From Bacteroidales bacterium (GTDB lineage: Bacteria > Bacteroidota > Bacteroidia > Bacteroidales > Muribaculaceae): a DNA stretch of 36,342 nucleotides. Each line of letters begins with the position of its first letter. Positions within the stretch are counted from its first letter, which is position 1. The DNA lies in the NCBI GenBank assembly GCA_014800895.1, contig JAAVFG010000038.1, forward strand, positions 1-36,342. The letters are read 5' to 3'. The notes beneath the pieces are model-generated. The model did not search any database. It was given only the letters and a program-made list of their open reading frames with translations, and had not been told where the DNA came from. Shown piece after piece: positions 9,801 through 16,492 of the stretch. The translations under genes were made by a program, and so were the position numbers.

Positions 9801-10978
9801 TCAATGATCCCGACGCGAAAGTAGTATATCCCGATAATCTCGAAGGTATCTTCCCGCAGGGCGTAGGCGTATCCTATCCCAAGGATGAGGCAGAGATCGA
9901 CGAGGAGAACGGAATGATCTACACCGCAACCGAAGTCTACTACGTTCCTTCCGATGCTAAGGAGGTGACAATCCCCGCCGGAGTCGAGACAATCGGCGCC
10001 AAGGCATTCCAGGGCTGTGACAACCTTACAGAGGTGACTATCCCCGTGACAGTCGAGAATATCGGCAAGGATGCCTTCAAGGGCTGTACCGCTCTCAAGG
10101 AGGTATCGATCCCCAACGATGTCAAGACTATCGAGGAGGGTGCGTTCAAGGGATGTACTTCACTCGAGGAGGTTAACCTCGGAAATGGTGTGAGAAGCAT
10201 CGGCGAGGAAGCCTTCAGCGGATGTACTTCATTGAAGACCGTAGATATCCACTCCAATGTGGAGAGCATCGGCACCGGCGCCTTCAAGGGCTGCGGCATC
10301 GAGGAGCTCCATCTCGGAACAGGTATCAAGACTATCGGCAAGGATGCCTTCGCAGGCAATGAGATCAAGACAGTAGCAATCTCCGCCCAGACAGCTCCGA
10401 AGCTTGAGGACGGCGTATTGACAGGTGCTGAAAATGCCAAACTTTATGTGCAGGGCGCCGCAGCGGCAAACGTTTACAAGAACGGAGCCGGCTGGAGCAA
10501 GTACAATCCTCTGCAGATGACAGTGGCAGAACAGATCACCACTACTTCACCCAAGGCTATCGCACTCTCATTCGAGAACAACAGCGTTCAGCTGAATGCT
10601 ACTCTCTTGCCTGAGGATGCGACAATGGGTAAGATCTTCTGGGAGTCAAGCAATCCTGACCACGTGAGAGTGGACAACACCGGTAAGGTGACATTGGTGA
10701 ACGGCAAGCGTGCACGCAGCGAGGCTGATGCATTGGTGACAATCACCGCCCGCACAATGTACCATAACGGTCCGATCTGCGAATTTACCATCAACGACCT
10801 TACCACAGGCGTGACCATTGTATCGGAGGATGGCACAGTTTCATTCGACGAGCTCAACGGTCTGATCCAGGTATACACACTTGATGGCAAGCAGATGAAG
10901 CTTGACGGCTCACGTCTTGAGAAGGGTATCTACATCATCAAGATGAATGGCAAGACTCAGAAAGTGAATATTCAGTAA
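860..10978 (+). CDS. Giant secreted BspA-like leucine-rich-repeat protein
   Basis: A 3,372-residue LRR_5/BspA-like protein, probably exported and surface-exposed. I start at 860 rather than the in-frame ATG at 812, because the protein then begins with a clean signal peptide (positive MKHRLR, hydrophobic core, VWAADG cleavage region). Order: about ten classical 23-residue LRRs; linker modules containing a V-x-YP motif; a middle built of repeated modules (~3.1-8.2 kb); a second run of strict 'IP..VT.IG..AF.GC..L' LRRs (~8.45-10.4 kb); a Big_2-like domain; and a C-terminal tail (YTLDGKQM, EKGIYIIKMNGK) resembling Bacteroidetes sorting or anchoring tails. The motif VYQGR(N/D)T(D/E)G recurs four times, at nt ~4539, 5544, 6486 and 7431. 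BspA-like proteins often act in adhesion, but the ligand here is unknown. The first ~1.8 kb is more AT-rich than the rest. Confidence 0.93.
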   Translation: MKHRLRLLAIGCMGFISLTQSQVWAADGDQFSYTYEGNTIKYVVISEVDKTCKTLAGTKSGSSYKSNQTLSNTAKVILPEKVKNEATDTEYTLTTIGEYCFYKTTAKNITLPESITTLEPYAFAYCQSLTAINLPESITVIPNNLLYECRALPSIKLPSKTKSIGNIAFSYCRALTSIEIPETVTSIGQSAFNECRALTSIYIPDNVKSIGGYTFRSCENLVSVRLPEGLTSIPDYMFDSCSKLRNVVIPENVTSIGGSAFCYCREIPAINLPEKVASCGSMAFSGTNLKCFLRPDGITEYPTGCRTDYPIVNYPKQYSHVSMQDNTILGEIKNSDGSISKALISVYPLTSTYCVVPADVSVIDENAFNGATDLKVLIVPEGQKDKITVPADVRVVEYPSNIENIKASDGLITATLTTEDNKESNVLLAYAGNETGFYTLPEGIDIILPAAFDDTAITGVKVPVDFDVTSININLPLISEDGETLLKLPANVKGSYEIPMGITTIEERVFDGNKNITSIIIPETVKTIGAEAFKGSEITLVILTGNVDSIDPKAFDGCDSLTAIVAPAGANVKLPQGSEISVVTYPKEMENVSVDKDGYVIATSTGESGASEKMLVYVPDEVVKENGGFITIPEGVTAINPDLFKNEEIKGVVASANIPESLVKTLTVPTVKVEGQGDNKQVTIVTLPDADENGEVTIPDGITSVPSEVFAGREDIKVAVVSGITAQNKALVKELPVVAVTKTKNEESGKSEITLVSVPKDATEVTLPEGVTVIGSGAFENTQVVSVKIPASVTEIAAGAFTGCPNITEIEFKGSVPPAIAEGSFDKAVVENENVKVTTPDTEVLVGNGESLTVTVVPDLSGKEGNKVTVVAGTPDKDGSLTIPAVVTVGGANIPVTEVADNAFKGQSNIKKVIVGENIKKIGNGAFQGCDKIGEITFEGSEPPTIKPDTFDESVSDNATVKVPEASKEAYDKKFENNFENIVGSDKEVVSVGGIRYEVETSANGTRTVKVIGGKPDANGVLTIMPEVTVNGETLPVTAIAPDAFSKENGNVTKVVIPETVTEIPTGAFTGCSSISEVEFKGTVPPAIAEGAFNKTVTENENVKVTVPEINVSSDGSNVIVKVTPDLGGKEQPTVTVEGGTPDSNGKIVIPSEVTVGNQKLPVTEIAPKAFENNKEVTSVTIPGTVTEVGEGAFSGTSNLTNVTISSGEGTINFGNDVFEGSNLKEVYQGRNTDGNPFAGQTTITGVTVGGNVTEIGAGEFAGSTGIKNIEFEGTTPPAVDSSAFDNTVKNNAQVRVPAEAEEEYKKEVGTDFKKPIEVEETIEGPQTVDGIKYEIVVKEDGSKSVKVVGGEPDTTGTLTIPAEVKIGNKTYPVTEIAPKSFEGNEEVKKVVIPETVTEIGEGAFSGNSNITEVEFKGETLPEIAQGSFDKSVAEKAKVTAPEVKIEVGNGETITVAVVPDLAGKEEPKVTVTGGTPDKEGNLTIPAEVTIKGEKVAVKEIAPEAFKGNGEIKKVTIPETVTEVGEGAFSENKNLKEVVIENGKDPIDFGENVFEGSNVEEVYQGRNTEGEPFSGNTDLKNVIIGGNVTEIGEGEFKGSSNITDITFEGTTPPSVSKDSFDKNVTDNANVKVPEENKEDYEKEVGDNFKKELEGVDVNTVTINGITYEVVTNRKGEKSVTVVGGKPDEKGTLTIPGEVEIHGVKLPVTEIAPEAFKGETGIKEVVFEGSVPPAIAKNSFEPEVAATAKVTVTETSIEVATGENTTETIKVTVTPDLAGKAKPVVTVTGGKADEEGNLNIPPQVTIDGQNLNVNKIAPEAFKGDNEVKKVIIPATVTEVGEGAFSGNSNLTEVVIAEGKAPISFGENVFTGTNIEEVYQGRDTEGEPFSGNKTITDLTIGGNVTEIGEGEFKGSDKITEITFEGEEPPTVEKGAFDESVTNKATVKVPEENKEDYDKNLGTDFKDIEGVNTSSVTVNGITYEIVTNEKGEKSVKVTGSEPEATATGTLTIPAEVEIHGVKLPVTEIAPEAFKGVTEIKEVVFEGAVPPAIAENSFEKSVVENATVKVPATEVKVSNGDNLTETIIVTVTPDLSGKSEPTVTVEGGSPDKQGNLNIPAEVTINGEKLTVTKVAEEAFKGNSNITKVTIPGTVTEVGEGAFSGNKNLTEVLIADGKEPISFGEDVFAGTKVETVYQGRNTEGEPFAGNANIKEVTIGGTVTEIGAGEFKGCSEIEKINFETTTPPTVAGDSFDDEVSKNATVTVPEESVKEYDKEFKNEFSHIESTNTSIVTVDGIKYEIVTDKDGEKSVTVVGGTPDEKGTLTIPGELEIHGTKVPVTEIAPEAFKGVTDIKEVKFEGSVPPVIAENSFEKSVVENAKVTVPETEVKTEKGETLTVTVTPDLSGKEESKVSVTGTTVDPDGNITIPTEVTVGGKTLPVTEVTPDAIEGNRETKNVIVPEGVTVTVPDSMKEKVKVVEVPDDVELIFETKKDENGKDIINPATGEPEKTGVILGVKKDAEDKETPTVLVSVPKDLTEYEIPETVTEINKEAFKGCDELENIEIPEGVTKIGEGAFEGSGIKEVTVPNTVKEIGEGAFKGCDNLETLVIGGGVDPEKVGKDILPTGENSNLSKVVVPDSIKDKVITDEGEDPENPTEPVKKITVVEYPKGTEIHVDPETGLITGKTPDAKENGKDKDDLLISVPNPDEKGDFTLPDGIDKINGNAFEGCDNITKVDGLDKVDEIGSGAFEGCSSLTEVKLPDGIKEIGAGTFEGCDNLEKVEIPESVTKIGENAFTGTSVKVVTLPETVTEIGAGAFEGCKELENVNIPANVESIGENAFKGCEKITEVEIPEKVTEISSGAFEGCTGLTKVNIPEGVTTIGENAFAGTAIKEVVLPEGVAEIGAGAFENCENLTKVILPATSEIETIPENTFKGCTNLVEVTIPGSVTEIGAGAFEGCENLSSIGIPPTVEKVDADAFKGCTSLNDPDAKVVYPDNLEGIFPQGVGVSYPKDEAEIDEENGMIYTATEVYYVPSDAKEVTIPAGVETIGAKAFQGCDNLTEVTIPVTVENIGKDAFKGCTALKEVSIPNDVKTIEEGAFKGCTSLEEVNLGNGVRSIGEEAFSGCTSLKTVDIHSNVESIGTGAFKGCGIEELHLGTGIKTIGKDAFAGNEIKTVAISAQTAPKLEDGVLTGAENAKLYVQGAAAANVYKNGAGWSKYNPLQMTVAEQITTTSPKAIALSFENNSVQLNATLLPEDATMGKIFWESSNPDHVRVDNTGKVTLVNGKRARSEADALVTITARTMYHNGPICEFTINDLTTGVTIVSEDGTVSFDELNGLIQVYTLDGKQMKLDGSRLEKGIYIIKMNGKTQKVNIQ
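4300..8080 (+). repeat. Four ~0.95-1.0 kb internal super-repeats in the LRR gene
   Basis: Anchoring on the codons for VYQGR, successive copies start 1,005, 942 and 945 bp apart, always a multiple of three. Each unit has two parts. A short module (~105 aa) carries 'GI.YE(I/V)..' then 'GG.P...G.LTIP.E' and 'PVTEIAPEAFKG'. A long module (~210 aa) carries 'TPDL.GK', the VYQGR motif and a 'PP...AF' segment ending in 'VPEENKEDYxKE'. That last segment is the usual terminus of a BspA-like domain, so whole domains, not single LRRs, appear to have been duplicated. The boundaries given are approximate. Confidence 0.85.
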
Positions 10979-11011
10979 GCCAGGTTAGTCAAATTCATTA
11001 TATTTTCAATG

Positions 11012-11050
11012 GCGGCGGCGCTTCCGGAAGGAGGGGCCGCCGCTTCTTTT
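11012..11050 (+). terminator. Intrinsic terminator of the LRR gene
   Basis: GCGGCGGC (11012-11019) and GCCGCCGC (11036-11043) form a perfect 8-bp GC stem followed by TTCTTTT, 34 bp after the LRR stop codon. Confidence 0.85.
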
Positions 11051-11130
11051 GTATATCCCTTTACGGGGCACAGCCCCTGGCGGAAACAGCTTCGCGCCGG
11101 CTGGAAGAATGGCAAAAACAGGGAGTGGAA

Positions 11131-11162
11131 ATTGCAAATCAATTTCTCTTTGTGTATCTTTG
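11131..11162 (+). promoter_or_regulatory. Promoter of the AddB-like nuclease gene
   Basis: ATTG (11131-11134, imperfect -33) and TATCTTTG (11155-11162, full -7 match) are spaced by 20 bp. The predicted transcript start near 11169 rules out the upstream in-frame ATG at 11049 and supports a start at 11181 or 11217. Confidence 0.65.
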
Positions 11163-11180
11163 CGGGAAATATCTTTTATT

Positions 11181-14100
11181 ATGAAAATTGACTTGCCGAT
11201 TGAAAAAGATAAAAGGATGAAGGATGAAAACAGGGAGAGGGCGGTTCCTTTTCTCGAGAGCGTCGCCAACGCTTATTACCATAATTTCGCGGATATGTCG
11301 GAGTTCTGCTTCGTCTTCCCTAACAAGCGCGCGGGACGTTTCTTCCTCAAGCATCTGCAGGGGGCGGCGAAGGGTCGCACTATCGTTGCGCCGGAGGTGA
11401 CCTCTATCACTGATTTCGTCTCTTTCGTGTCGGGGCATGATGTGGCTTCACGTCTCGACCTCCTTTTCCGACTCTATAATATCTACCGCAAGAGGAGAGA
11501 GGAGAGAGAGGAGAGAGAGGAGAGGGAGATGACAGAGGGAAGAGATGAGAGAGAGGAGGAGAGAGATAGGAGAGATGAGAGAGATGGGAGAGATGAGAGA
11601 GAGGTCAGCACGCCTGAGATTATTTATCAGGATTTCGATTCCTTCCGCAACTGGGGGGAGACACTTCTTTCCGACTTCAGCGAGGTGGATCAGTATAATG
11701 TGGATGCCGACTCGCTCTTCAAGAATGTAAAAGATTATCGCGAGATAGCCTCCTCATTCCTTACCGATGAACAGATTGAGGTGATGGTGCGTTACTTCGG
11801 GTATGCCCCCGGTATCAGGGAGGTGGAACGCTTTTGGCGAAACATGAAGCCTGAGACAGAGATAAAGAGCAAATTCCTGATGCTCTGGCAACAGATGGCT
11901 CCCCTCTATCATGCCCTCAACGACCAGCTGCATGCGGAGAAGCTCTGTACGTCAGGCGACGCCTATCGGCTGGCACTCCAACGCCTTAAAAAGGAGGGAA
12001 AAAAGATACTCCCCTGGAAGAAGATAGTGATGGTGGGCTTCAACGCCCTCTCCACCACCGAAGCCCTCATCTTCGAGGAATTGAAAGGTGAAGATGGGTA
12101 TGAAGGAATAAAGGGTGCGTTTGCCGAGTTCTTCTGGGACGGCACCGGACCGGTACTGTCGGGAGAAGTGAATGATGCCGCGACCTTCCTGAAATATAAC
12201 CGTCATAATTTCCCCTCTCCCGAATGGTCGAAGGAGTGGATAGAAAGAAGCGATGTGAAAGGGATGCCCCCGTATATGAAAGTGATCGCCGCCCCTTCCA
12301 ATGCCGCGCAAGGGAAAGTGGGGGGAGCGATGGTGGATCAGCTCCTGAAAGAATTCGGCAAGGAGGAGATAGAGGATGCGAAGGTAGCCGTGGTGCTTCC
12401 GGATGAAAATCTGCTCATCCCCTTCCTCTATTCGATACCCGAAAGTCTGGAGGGAGTCAACCTTACGATGGGTTATCCGTTGCGCCTCACATCAGTCATC
12501 TCCTTCATCTATCATCTGCGCCGCGTGCTCTCCACCTCGCGCCTGACAGATGGCACGCCCGCCTATTATCATGAAGACCTCCGTCTCCTTCTCTCGCATC
12601 CCTATATCCATGCCCTGATAGGCAGCAATGTAGTGTCAGAGATATTGGGATATATGAATCATCATCATAAGAGCGTGATGACCAAGGAGGAGCTTCAGCA
12701 ATTCAGCATGGAGATAACCGAGGTGTTGCCCTACTTCCCGAAAGATGCCCGCACCCGATATATCACTGACTGGATAGATGAGGTATTGGTGAAGATCTCC
12801 GCCGCGCTGGAGAGCAAGGAGGAGGGATTGCTGAAAAGCAGTATTGACCGCTCCCATATCGAGAGATACCGTGATGCCGTGAAGCGTCTTGCCAATGCCG
12901 CCGAGGAGCATGACATAGAGATGGGGGCAGCGGGAGTATTCGCCATGCTCGACAAACTGATAGGAGGGGAGACCGTCAACTTCGAGGGAGAGGCATTGCA
13001 GGGGCTTCAGGTGATGGGACTCCTGGAGACCCGCGCCCTCGACTTCGACCGCCTAATCATCCTTTCGATGAACGACAAGATGATGCCCCGGAAGGCTTCG
13101 GGGCATACCTTTATCCCAGACTCCCTGCGCCACGGCTACGGACTGCCATATTCCAACTACAGGGAGGACCTCTTCTCCTATTATTTCTACCGCATGATTT
13201 CAAGAGCGAGGGAGGTGATAATGGTATATGACGCTCGCGCATCATCCGGCATGAGGAGCGGAGGAATGTCGCGCTATCTCATGCAGCTTCGTTATCTTTA
13301 TGCCCCCGGCACGATGGAATTCGAGAATCATAAGTTCACTCTATCCCCCTCGAAGAGCGAGATGAAGGTGATAGAGAAGAAGGAGGGGGTGCTCAGAAAG
13401 TTGGAGGAATTCACTCAGCCCGGGTCGAAACGCAATTTCTCCGCGTCGGCGCTGAAGAATTATTTCCGATGCCCGGTGAAATTCTACTATGAGAATGTGG
13501 CAGGACTCAGGGCAGAGAATGAGCCGTCGGAATATATAGACGCCATAGGTCAGGGAAACGTGGTGCATGAGGTGATGTTGCATCTCTACTTCCCCGAGGA
13601 GAAGAGCGAAAGCTATCCCGACGGCACAAGGAAGGTCTATCTTAATCCCCCGCTGACGGTGACGGCAGAGGATATCACCGCCATGATGGAGGATAGGGAG
13701 AGGATAGCGCTGCTCGTGCGCCAATCCATCAACCGACTTCATTTCAATAAGAAAGATGAGCATATCGATGACCCCCTTGACGGCGCGTCGAGACTGATAG
13801 CGGAGAAGATCGAGCAGCAGATTGAGGATGTATTGGCATACGACCGTTCCCTCGCCCCTTTCCGGCTTGTGGGAGGAGAGATTTCGGGACTGGTGCGCTG
13901 GCCTCTGCCGGGTAGCGACCGTAAGGTCAATATGAAATATGCTATCGACCGTCTGGATATCGTCAGGGATAGTGGGGACACAAATGGGAAAGAGGAGTAC
14001 CGTATCGTGGATTACAAGACAGGCTCGGCGGGAGTGAAAGCGAAGAATATGGAGGAGATTTTCAATGCGAGCGAGGATGCCAAGAATTTCTTCCAGCTGA

Positions 14101-14408
14101 TGCTCTATGCCAATCTCATGAATATGGACCGCGGGCTTAACGAGCCTGTGCGCCTCTCCATCTATGAGATCTCACGCCTCAGCGAGGAGGGGGAGGTGGC
14201 TCCTAAAATGGGTAAGGAGCCGGAGCCCGGCAAGAAGATGAGCTATACTCCCTTGTCCACTCATTTCGACTATAACGAGGAGTTCATGGAGGAAATGGAT
14301 AGACTTCTTACGGAAATATTCGATCCCGATATCCCTTTCGTGCCGGCGGATGATGACGAGAAGTGCCAGTATTGCAACCTTGCGCATCTCTGCGGACGGA
14401 AGAGTTAG
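11181..14408 (+). CDS. AddB-like PD-(D/E)XK nuclease / inactivated helicase
   Basis: Probable AddB-type subunit (1,075 aa) of a RecBCD/AddAB-like break-repair nuclease. The N-terminal half resembles a superfamily I helicase that has lost its ATP site: 'FPNKRAGRFF' lies where a Walker A would be. The C-terminal third has the PD-(D/E)XK pattern: 'GNVVHE', 'IDRLDIV' and 'VDYKTG', then 'QLMLYA'. Cys764 plus Cys1062-x2-Cys1065-x5-Cys1071 match the split four-cysteine iron-sulfur cluster of AddB nucleases. Residues ~103-141 are an Arg/Glu/Asp-rich insert encoded by pure-purine DNA. The start at 11181 lies ~12 nt behind the promoter; the ATG at 11217 is an equally valid alternative. The AddA helicase partner is not in the window. 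Confidence 0.85.
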   Translation: MKIDLPIEKDKRMKDENRERAVPFLESVANAYYHNFADMSEFCFVFPNKRAGRFFLKHLQGAAKGRTIVAPEVTSITDFVSFVSGHDVASRLDLLFRLYNIYRKRREEREEREEREMTEGRDEREEERDRRDERDGRDEREVSTPEIIYQDFDSFRNWGETLLSDFSEVDQYNVDADSLFKNVKDYREIASSFLTDEQIEVMVRYFGYAPGIREVERFWRNMKPETEIKSKFLMLWQQMAPLYHALNDQLHAEKLCTSGDAYRLALQRLKKEGKKILPWKKIVMVGFNALSTTEALIFEELKGEDGYEGIKGAFAEFFWDGTGPVLSGEVNDAATFLKYNRHNFPSPEWSKEWIERSDVKGMPPYMKVIAAPSNAAQGKVGGAMVDQLLKEFGKEEIEDAKVAVVLPDENLLIPFLYSIPESLEGVNLTMGYPLRLTSVISFIYHLRRVLSTSRLTDGTPAYYHEDLRLLLSHPYIHALIGSNVVSEILGYMNHHHKSVMTKEELQQFSMEITEVLPYFPKDARTRYITDWIDEVLVKISAALESKEEGLLKSSIDRSHIERYRDAVKRLANAAEEHDIEMGAAGVFAMLDKLIGGETVNFEGEALQGLQVMGLLETRALDFDRLIILSMNDKMMPRKASGHTFIPDSLRHGYGLPYSNYREDLFSYYFYRMISRAREVIMVYDARASSGMRSGGMSRYLMQLRYLYAPGTMEFENHKFTLSPSKSEMKVIEKKEGVLRKLEEFTQPGSKRNFSASALKNYFRCPVKFYYENVAGLRAENEPSEYIDAIGQGNVVHEVMLHLYFPEEKSESYPDGTRKVYLNPPLTVTAEDITAMMEDRERIALLVRQSINRLHFNKKDEHIDDPLDGASRLIAEKIEQQIEDVLAYDRSLAPFRLVGGEISGLVRWPLPGSDRKVNMKYAIDRLDIVRDSGDTNGKEEYRIVDYKTGSAGVKAKNMEEIFNASEDAKNFFQLMLYANLMNMDRGLNEPVRLSIYEISRLSEEGEVAPKMGKEPEPGKKMSYTPLSTHFDYNEEFMEEMDRLLTEIFDPDIPFVPADDDEKCQYCNLAHLCGRKS
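11488..11603 (+). repeat. Near-homopurine GA-rich tract inside the nuclease gene
   Basis: About 115 bases consist almost entirely of G and A (GAGA/GGAGA words) with only a few T or C interruptions. They encode repeats of R-E-E-R and D-E-R/D-G-R type. Such tracts can slip during replication and have triplex (H-DNA) potential. The reading frame is preserved. Confidence 0.8.
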
Positions 14409-14435
14409 ATAGCGAGGGAGTAATGTGAAAAAGAG

Positions 14436-14467
14436 TTTGTGTAATTGAAAAATAAATTGTAAATTTG
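14436..14467 (+). promoter_or_regulatory. Promoter of rplY
   Basis: TTTG (14436-14439) and TAAATTTG (14460-14467) are spaced exactly 20 bp, a full consensus match. The predicted leader is about 100 nt before the rplY ATG at 14573. Confidence 0.85.
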
Positions 14468-14572
14468 CAAAGATTTGCGGTCGTGTCATAAAGCGGCGGC
14501 AATAGTGTGATGGGAAATTCGTTAGCCCGGAGCATAACTTATTTTGAGTAACACAACAAAAGAATTAGAAAA

Positions 14573-15223
14573 ATGAAGACATTTGCATTGTCAGCCGAGC
14601 CCCGTACAGAGTTGGGCAAGAAGTCAGTAAAGGCTTTGCGTAAAGAGGGTAAGATCCCTGCAGTAATCAATGGTGGTGCACTCGTAGAGCTTCCTTACAC
14701 AGGTGAGCTCAAAGCCGGCGAGAAGCTTGTAGAGATCGACGACAAGCGCGGTATCATCACAACTGATATCGTAGTGAAGGGCGAGGATGTCCGCAAACTT
14801 ATCTATACTCCCGATATCTTTGAGATCGACCTCGACCTCAACGGCGAGCAGAAGAAGGTAGTGATGAAAGACCTTCAGTTCCAGCCCGTGAAGGATACAG
14901 TGCTTCACATTGATTTCCAGGAGGTATATCCTGACAAGCCCATCATCATGGAGGTGCCTGTTAAGATCGAAGGTCACGCAGAGGGTGTGAAAGCCGGTGG
15001 TAAGCTTACTCTTTCCATGCGTAAGCTTAAGGTTAAGGCTCCTTACACCGAGATTCCCGAGCGTCTCGTAGTAAACGTAGATCACCTCGGTCTTGGAAAG
15101 TCACTCGCAGTAGGCGACCTCAACTTCGAGGGTCTTGAGCTTATGAACGCTAAGAATGCAGTAGTTTGCGCCGTTCAGCTCACTCGTGCCGCTCGTGGTG
15201 CTATGGCTAAGAATGCTGAGTAA
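14573..15223 (+). CDS. rplY: 50S ribosomal protein L25 (CTC family)
   Basis: L25/general stress protein Ctc, 216 aa, which binds 5S rRNA in the large ribosomal subunit. The N-terminal L25 domain (about residues 1-95) begins 'MKTFALSAEPRTELGKKSVK' and includes 'LRKEGKIPAVINGG', the usual start of the 5S-binding barrel. The C-terminal TL5-like domain (about 96-190) contains 'HIDFQEVYPDKPI' and the 'VPVKIEGHAEGVK' segment typical of the long CTC form. It has its own consensus promoter and a strong terminator, so it appears monocistronic. pth and an S4 protein follow, as in other Bacteroidales. Confidence 0.97.
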   Translation: MKTFALSAEPRTELGKKSVKALRKEGKIPAVINGGALVELPYTGELKAGEKLVEIDDKRGIITTDIVVKGEDVRKLIYTPDIFEIDLDLNGEQKKVVMKDLQFQPVKDTVLHIDFQEVYPDKPIIMEVPVKIEGHAEGVKAGGKLTLSMRKLKVKAPYTEIPERLVVNVDHLGLGKSLAVGDLNFEGLELMNAKNAVVCAVQLTRAARGAMAKNAE

Positions 15224-15249
15224 GATAAGGCTCGAAAGTAAAAGGGAGA

Positions 15250-15288
15250 TGTGTCAAAATAAATTTATTTTGACACATTTTCTTTTTT
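15250..15288 (+). terminator. Intrinsic terminator of rplY
   Basis: A perfect 14-bp inverted repeat (15250-15263 / 15264-15277, core GTGTCAAAATAAA) is followed by TTTTCTTTTTT. The stem is immediately self-complementary with no spacer, so the tip would open into a small loop. Confidence 0.85.
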
Positions 15289-15290
15289 AA

Positions 15291-15420
15291 TTTGCATCAT
15301 GTTGCATCAAGAGGCATCATGAGGAATCATGATTAATCTTGATGAATCATGAGGCAGGATGATAAATCATGATACATCATGATGCCGTATGATTAATCAT
15401 GTCGCATCAGGATGAAAAAG
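15291..15420. repeat. Phased decamer array, consensus GATGNATCAT
   Basis: About twelve degenerate 10-bp units run in strict 10-bp register from 15291, for example GAGGCATCAT, GAGGAATCAT, GATGAATCAT, GATAAATCAT, GATACATCAT and GATTAATCAT. Unit junctions create the palindrome ATCATGAT, and many unit interiors are GATnnATC. The array fills the whole space between the rplY terminator and the pth start codon. The same decamer builds the larger array at 25031-25330. Confidence 0.85.
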
Positions 15421-15429
15421 AATCAAGAT

Positions 15430-15993
15430 ATGAAGAAATTTCTGATAGTCTGTCTGGGCAATATCGGTCCGGAATATGTAGATACCCGTCATAATATAGG
15501 TTTTATGGCCGGAGATGCGATGGCGGAGGCTGCCGGCGTCTCCTTCAGTTCGTGCAGATATGGCGATATGGCTATAATAAAGGTGAAGAATTGCGAGCTG
15601 ATGCTTCTGAAGCCCTCTACATTCATGAATCTCAGCGGAGTGGCTGTGAGATACTGGATGAATAAGGAGAAGCTTCCCTTGGAGAATCTGCTCGTGATAG
15701 TGGATGATATAGCGCTCCCTTTCGGAGCGGTCCGTCTACGTAAGAAGGGATCGGATGCCGGTCATAACGGATTGAAGAATATCGCCGTGGAGCTGGGCAC
15801 TCAGGCTTATGCCCGTCTGCGTATCGGGGTAGGAAATGATTTTCCGAAGGGGGCGCAGATACAGTATGTGCTCGGGAGGTTTCCGAAAGAGGAGATGGAG
15901 CAAATGCCCGAGCTCCTGAAGCATGTGGGGGAGGCGGTGAAGGCTTATTGTCTTTCAGGAGCCGACTTCGCCATGACACACTTTAACAAGTAG
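15430..15993 (+). CDS. pth: Peptidyl-tRNA hydrolase
   Basis: Pth, 187 aa, a cytoplasmic esterase that releases tRNA from prematurely dropped peptidyl-tRNA. Family residues are visible: Asn11 in 'GNIGPEY', catalytic His21 in 'TRHNIGF', the 'TFMNLSG' substrate-binding segment, the acidic '[11 protein letters not shown]' motif and 'GHNGLKNI'. I start at 15430 ([11 protein letters not shown]) because this aligns with the family N-terminus. An in-frame ATG at 15412 would add six residues encoded by the edge of the decamer array. No consensus promoter is visible; transcription must start within the array or read through from rplY. The S4-domain gene follows 58 bp downstream. Confidence 0.96.
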   Translation: MKKFLIVCLGNIGPEYVDTRHNIGFMAGDAMAEAAGVSFSSCRYGDMAIIKVKNCELMLLKPSTFMNLSGVAVRYWMNKEKLPLENLLVIVDDIALPFGAVRLRKKGSDAGHNGLKNIAVELGTQAYARLRIGVGNDFPKGAQIQYVLGRFPKEEMEQMPELLKHVGEAVKAYCLSGADFAMTHFNK

Positions 15994-16051
15994 AAGGAGA
16001 GAGGAGAGTGACTGTGCCCGTCTGATATCCTTCATATTAAAATCAGTAAGA

Positions 16052-16480
16052 ATGGAAGAAGTAAGAGTAGATAAATGGCTGTGGGCGATGCGGGTGTTCA
16101 AGACCCGCACTATCGCCACCGATGCCTGTAAGAAAGGGCGTGTGACGATGAATGGCACGGCGGTGAAGCCCTCGCGCGCCATAAAGATCGGGGATGTGAT
16201 AGATGTCAAGAAACCGCCGATCACATACACTTTCCGTGTGAAGGCATTGACCGGGAACAGATTGGGCGCGAAGTTGGTGCCGGATTATCTTGAGAATATT
16301 ACTGCTCCCGATCAGTATGAGCTTCTTGAGATGACCAAGATCTCCGGCTTCGTGGATCGACGCAAGGGATTGGGCCGTCCCACGAAGCGAGATGGACGCG
16401 AGCTGTCGCGTTTCAAGGAAGACAGCTACACTGCCGATGAATTTTTTCTCGATTGGGAAGATGATGACGAGGAGGAATAA
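16052..16480 (+). CDS. S4-domain RNA-binding protein (Hsp15-like)
   Basis: A 142-aa protein with an N-terminal S4 RNA-binding fold (about residues 3-65): 'VRVDKWLWAMRVFKTRT', 'GRVTMNG' and 'IKIGDVIDVKK'. This matches the HslR/Hsp15 type, which in E. coli binds stalled 50S subunits carrying nascent chains. The middle contains 'RRKGLGRPTKRDGRELSRF', common in Bacteroidetes members, and the tail is acidic (DDDEEE). Its place after pth is consistent with a role in rescuing or recycling stalled ribosomes, an inference from neighbourhood. I do not assign the symbol hslR because orthology is untested. Confidence 0.9.
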   Translation: MEEVRVDKWLWAMRVFKTRTIATDACKKGRVTMNGTAVKPSRAIKIGDVIDVKKPPITYTFRVKALTGNRLGAKLVPDYLENITAPDQYELLEMTKISGFVDRRKGLGRPTKRDGRELSRFKEDSYTADEFFLDWEDDDEEE

Positions 16481-16492
16481 GGAGATGCTTTT

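Noticed and set aside
7693..9804. 703-aa open frame on the minus strand inside the LRR gene, with other long antisense frames at 2884-3762, 4972-5490 and 6718-7419
   Set aside because: These are mirror artefacts of the GAG/AAG/GGC-rich repeated codons of the plus-strand gene. The translations are low-complexity Ser/Thr/Pro/Leu with the same periodicity and show no recognisable domains.
11049..11180. N-terminal extension of the AddB-like protein (start at 11049)
   Set aside because: It begins inside the LRR terminator and covers the promoter at 11131-11162, so it cannot be transcribed from that promoter.
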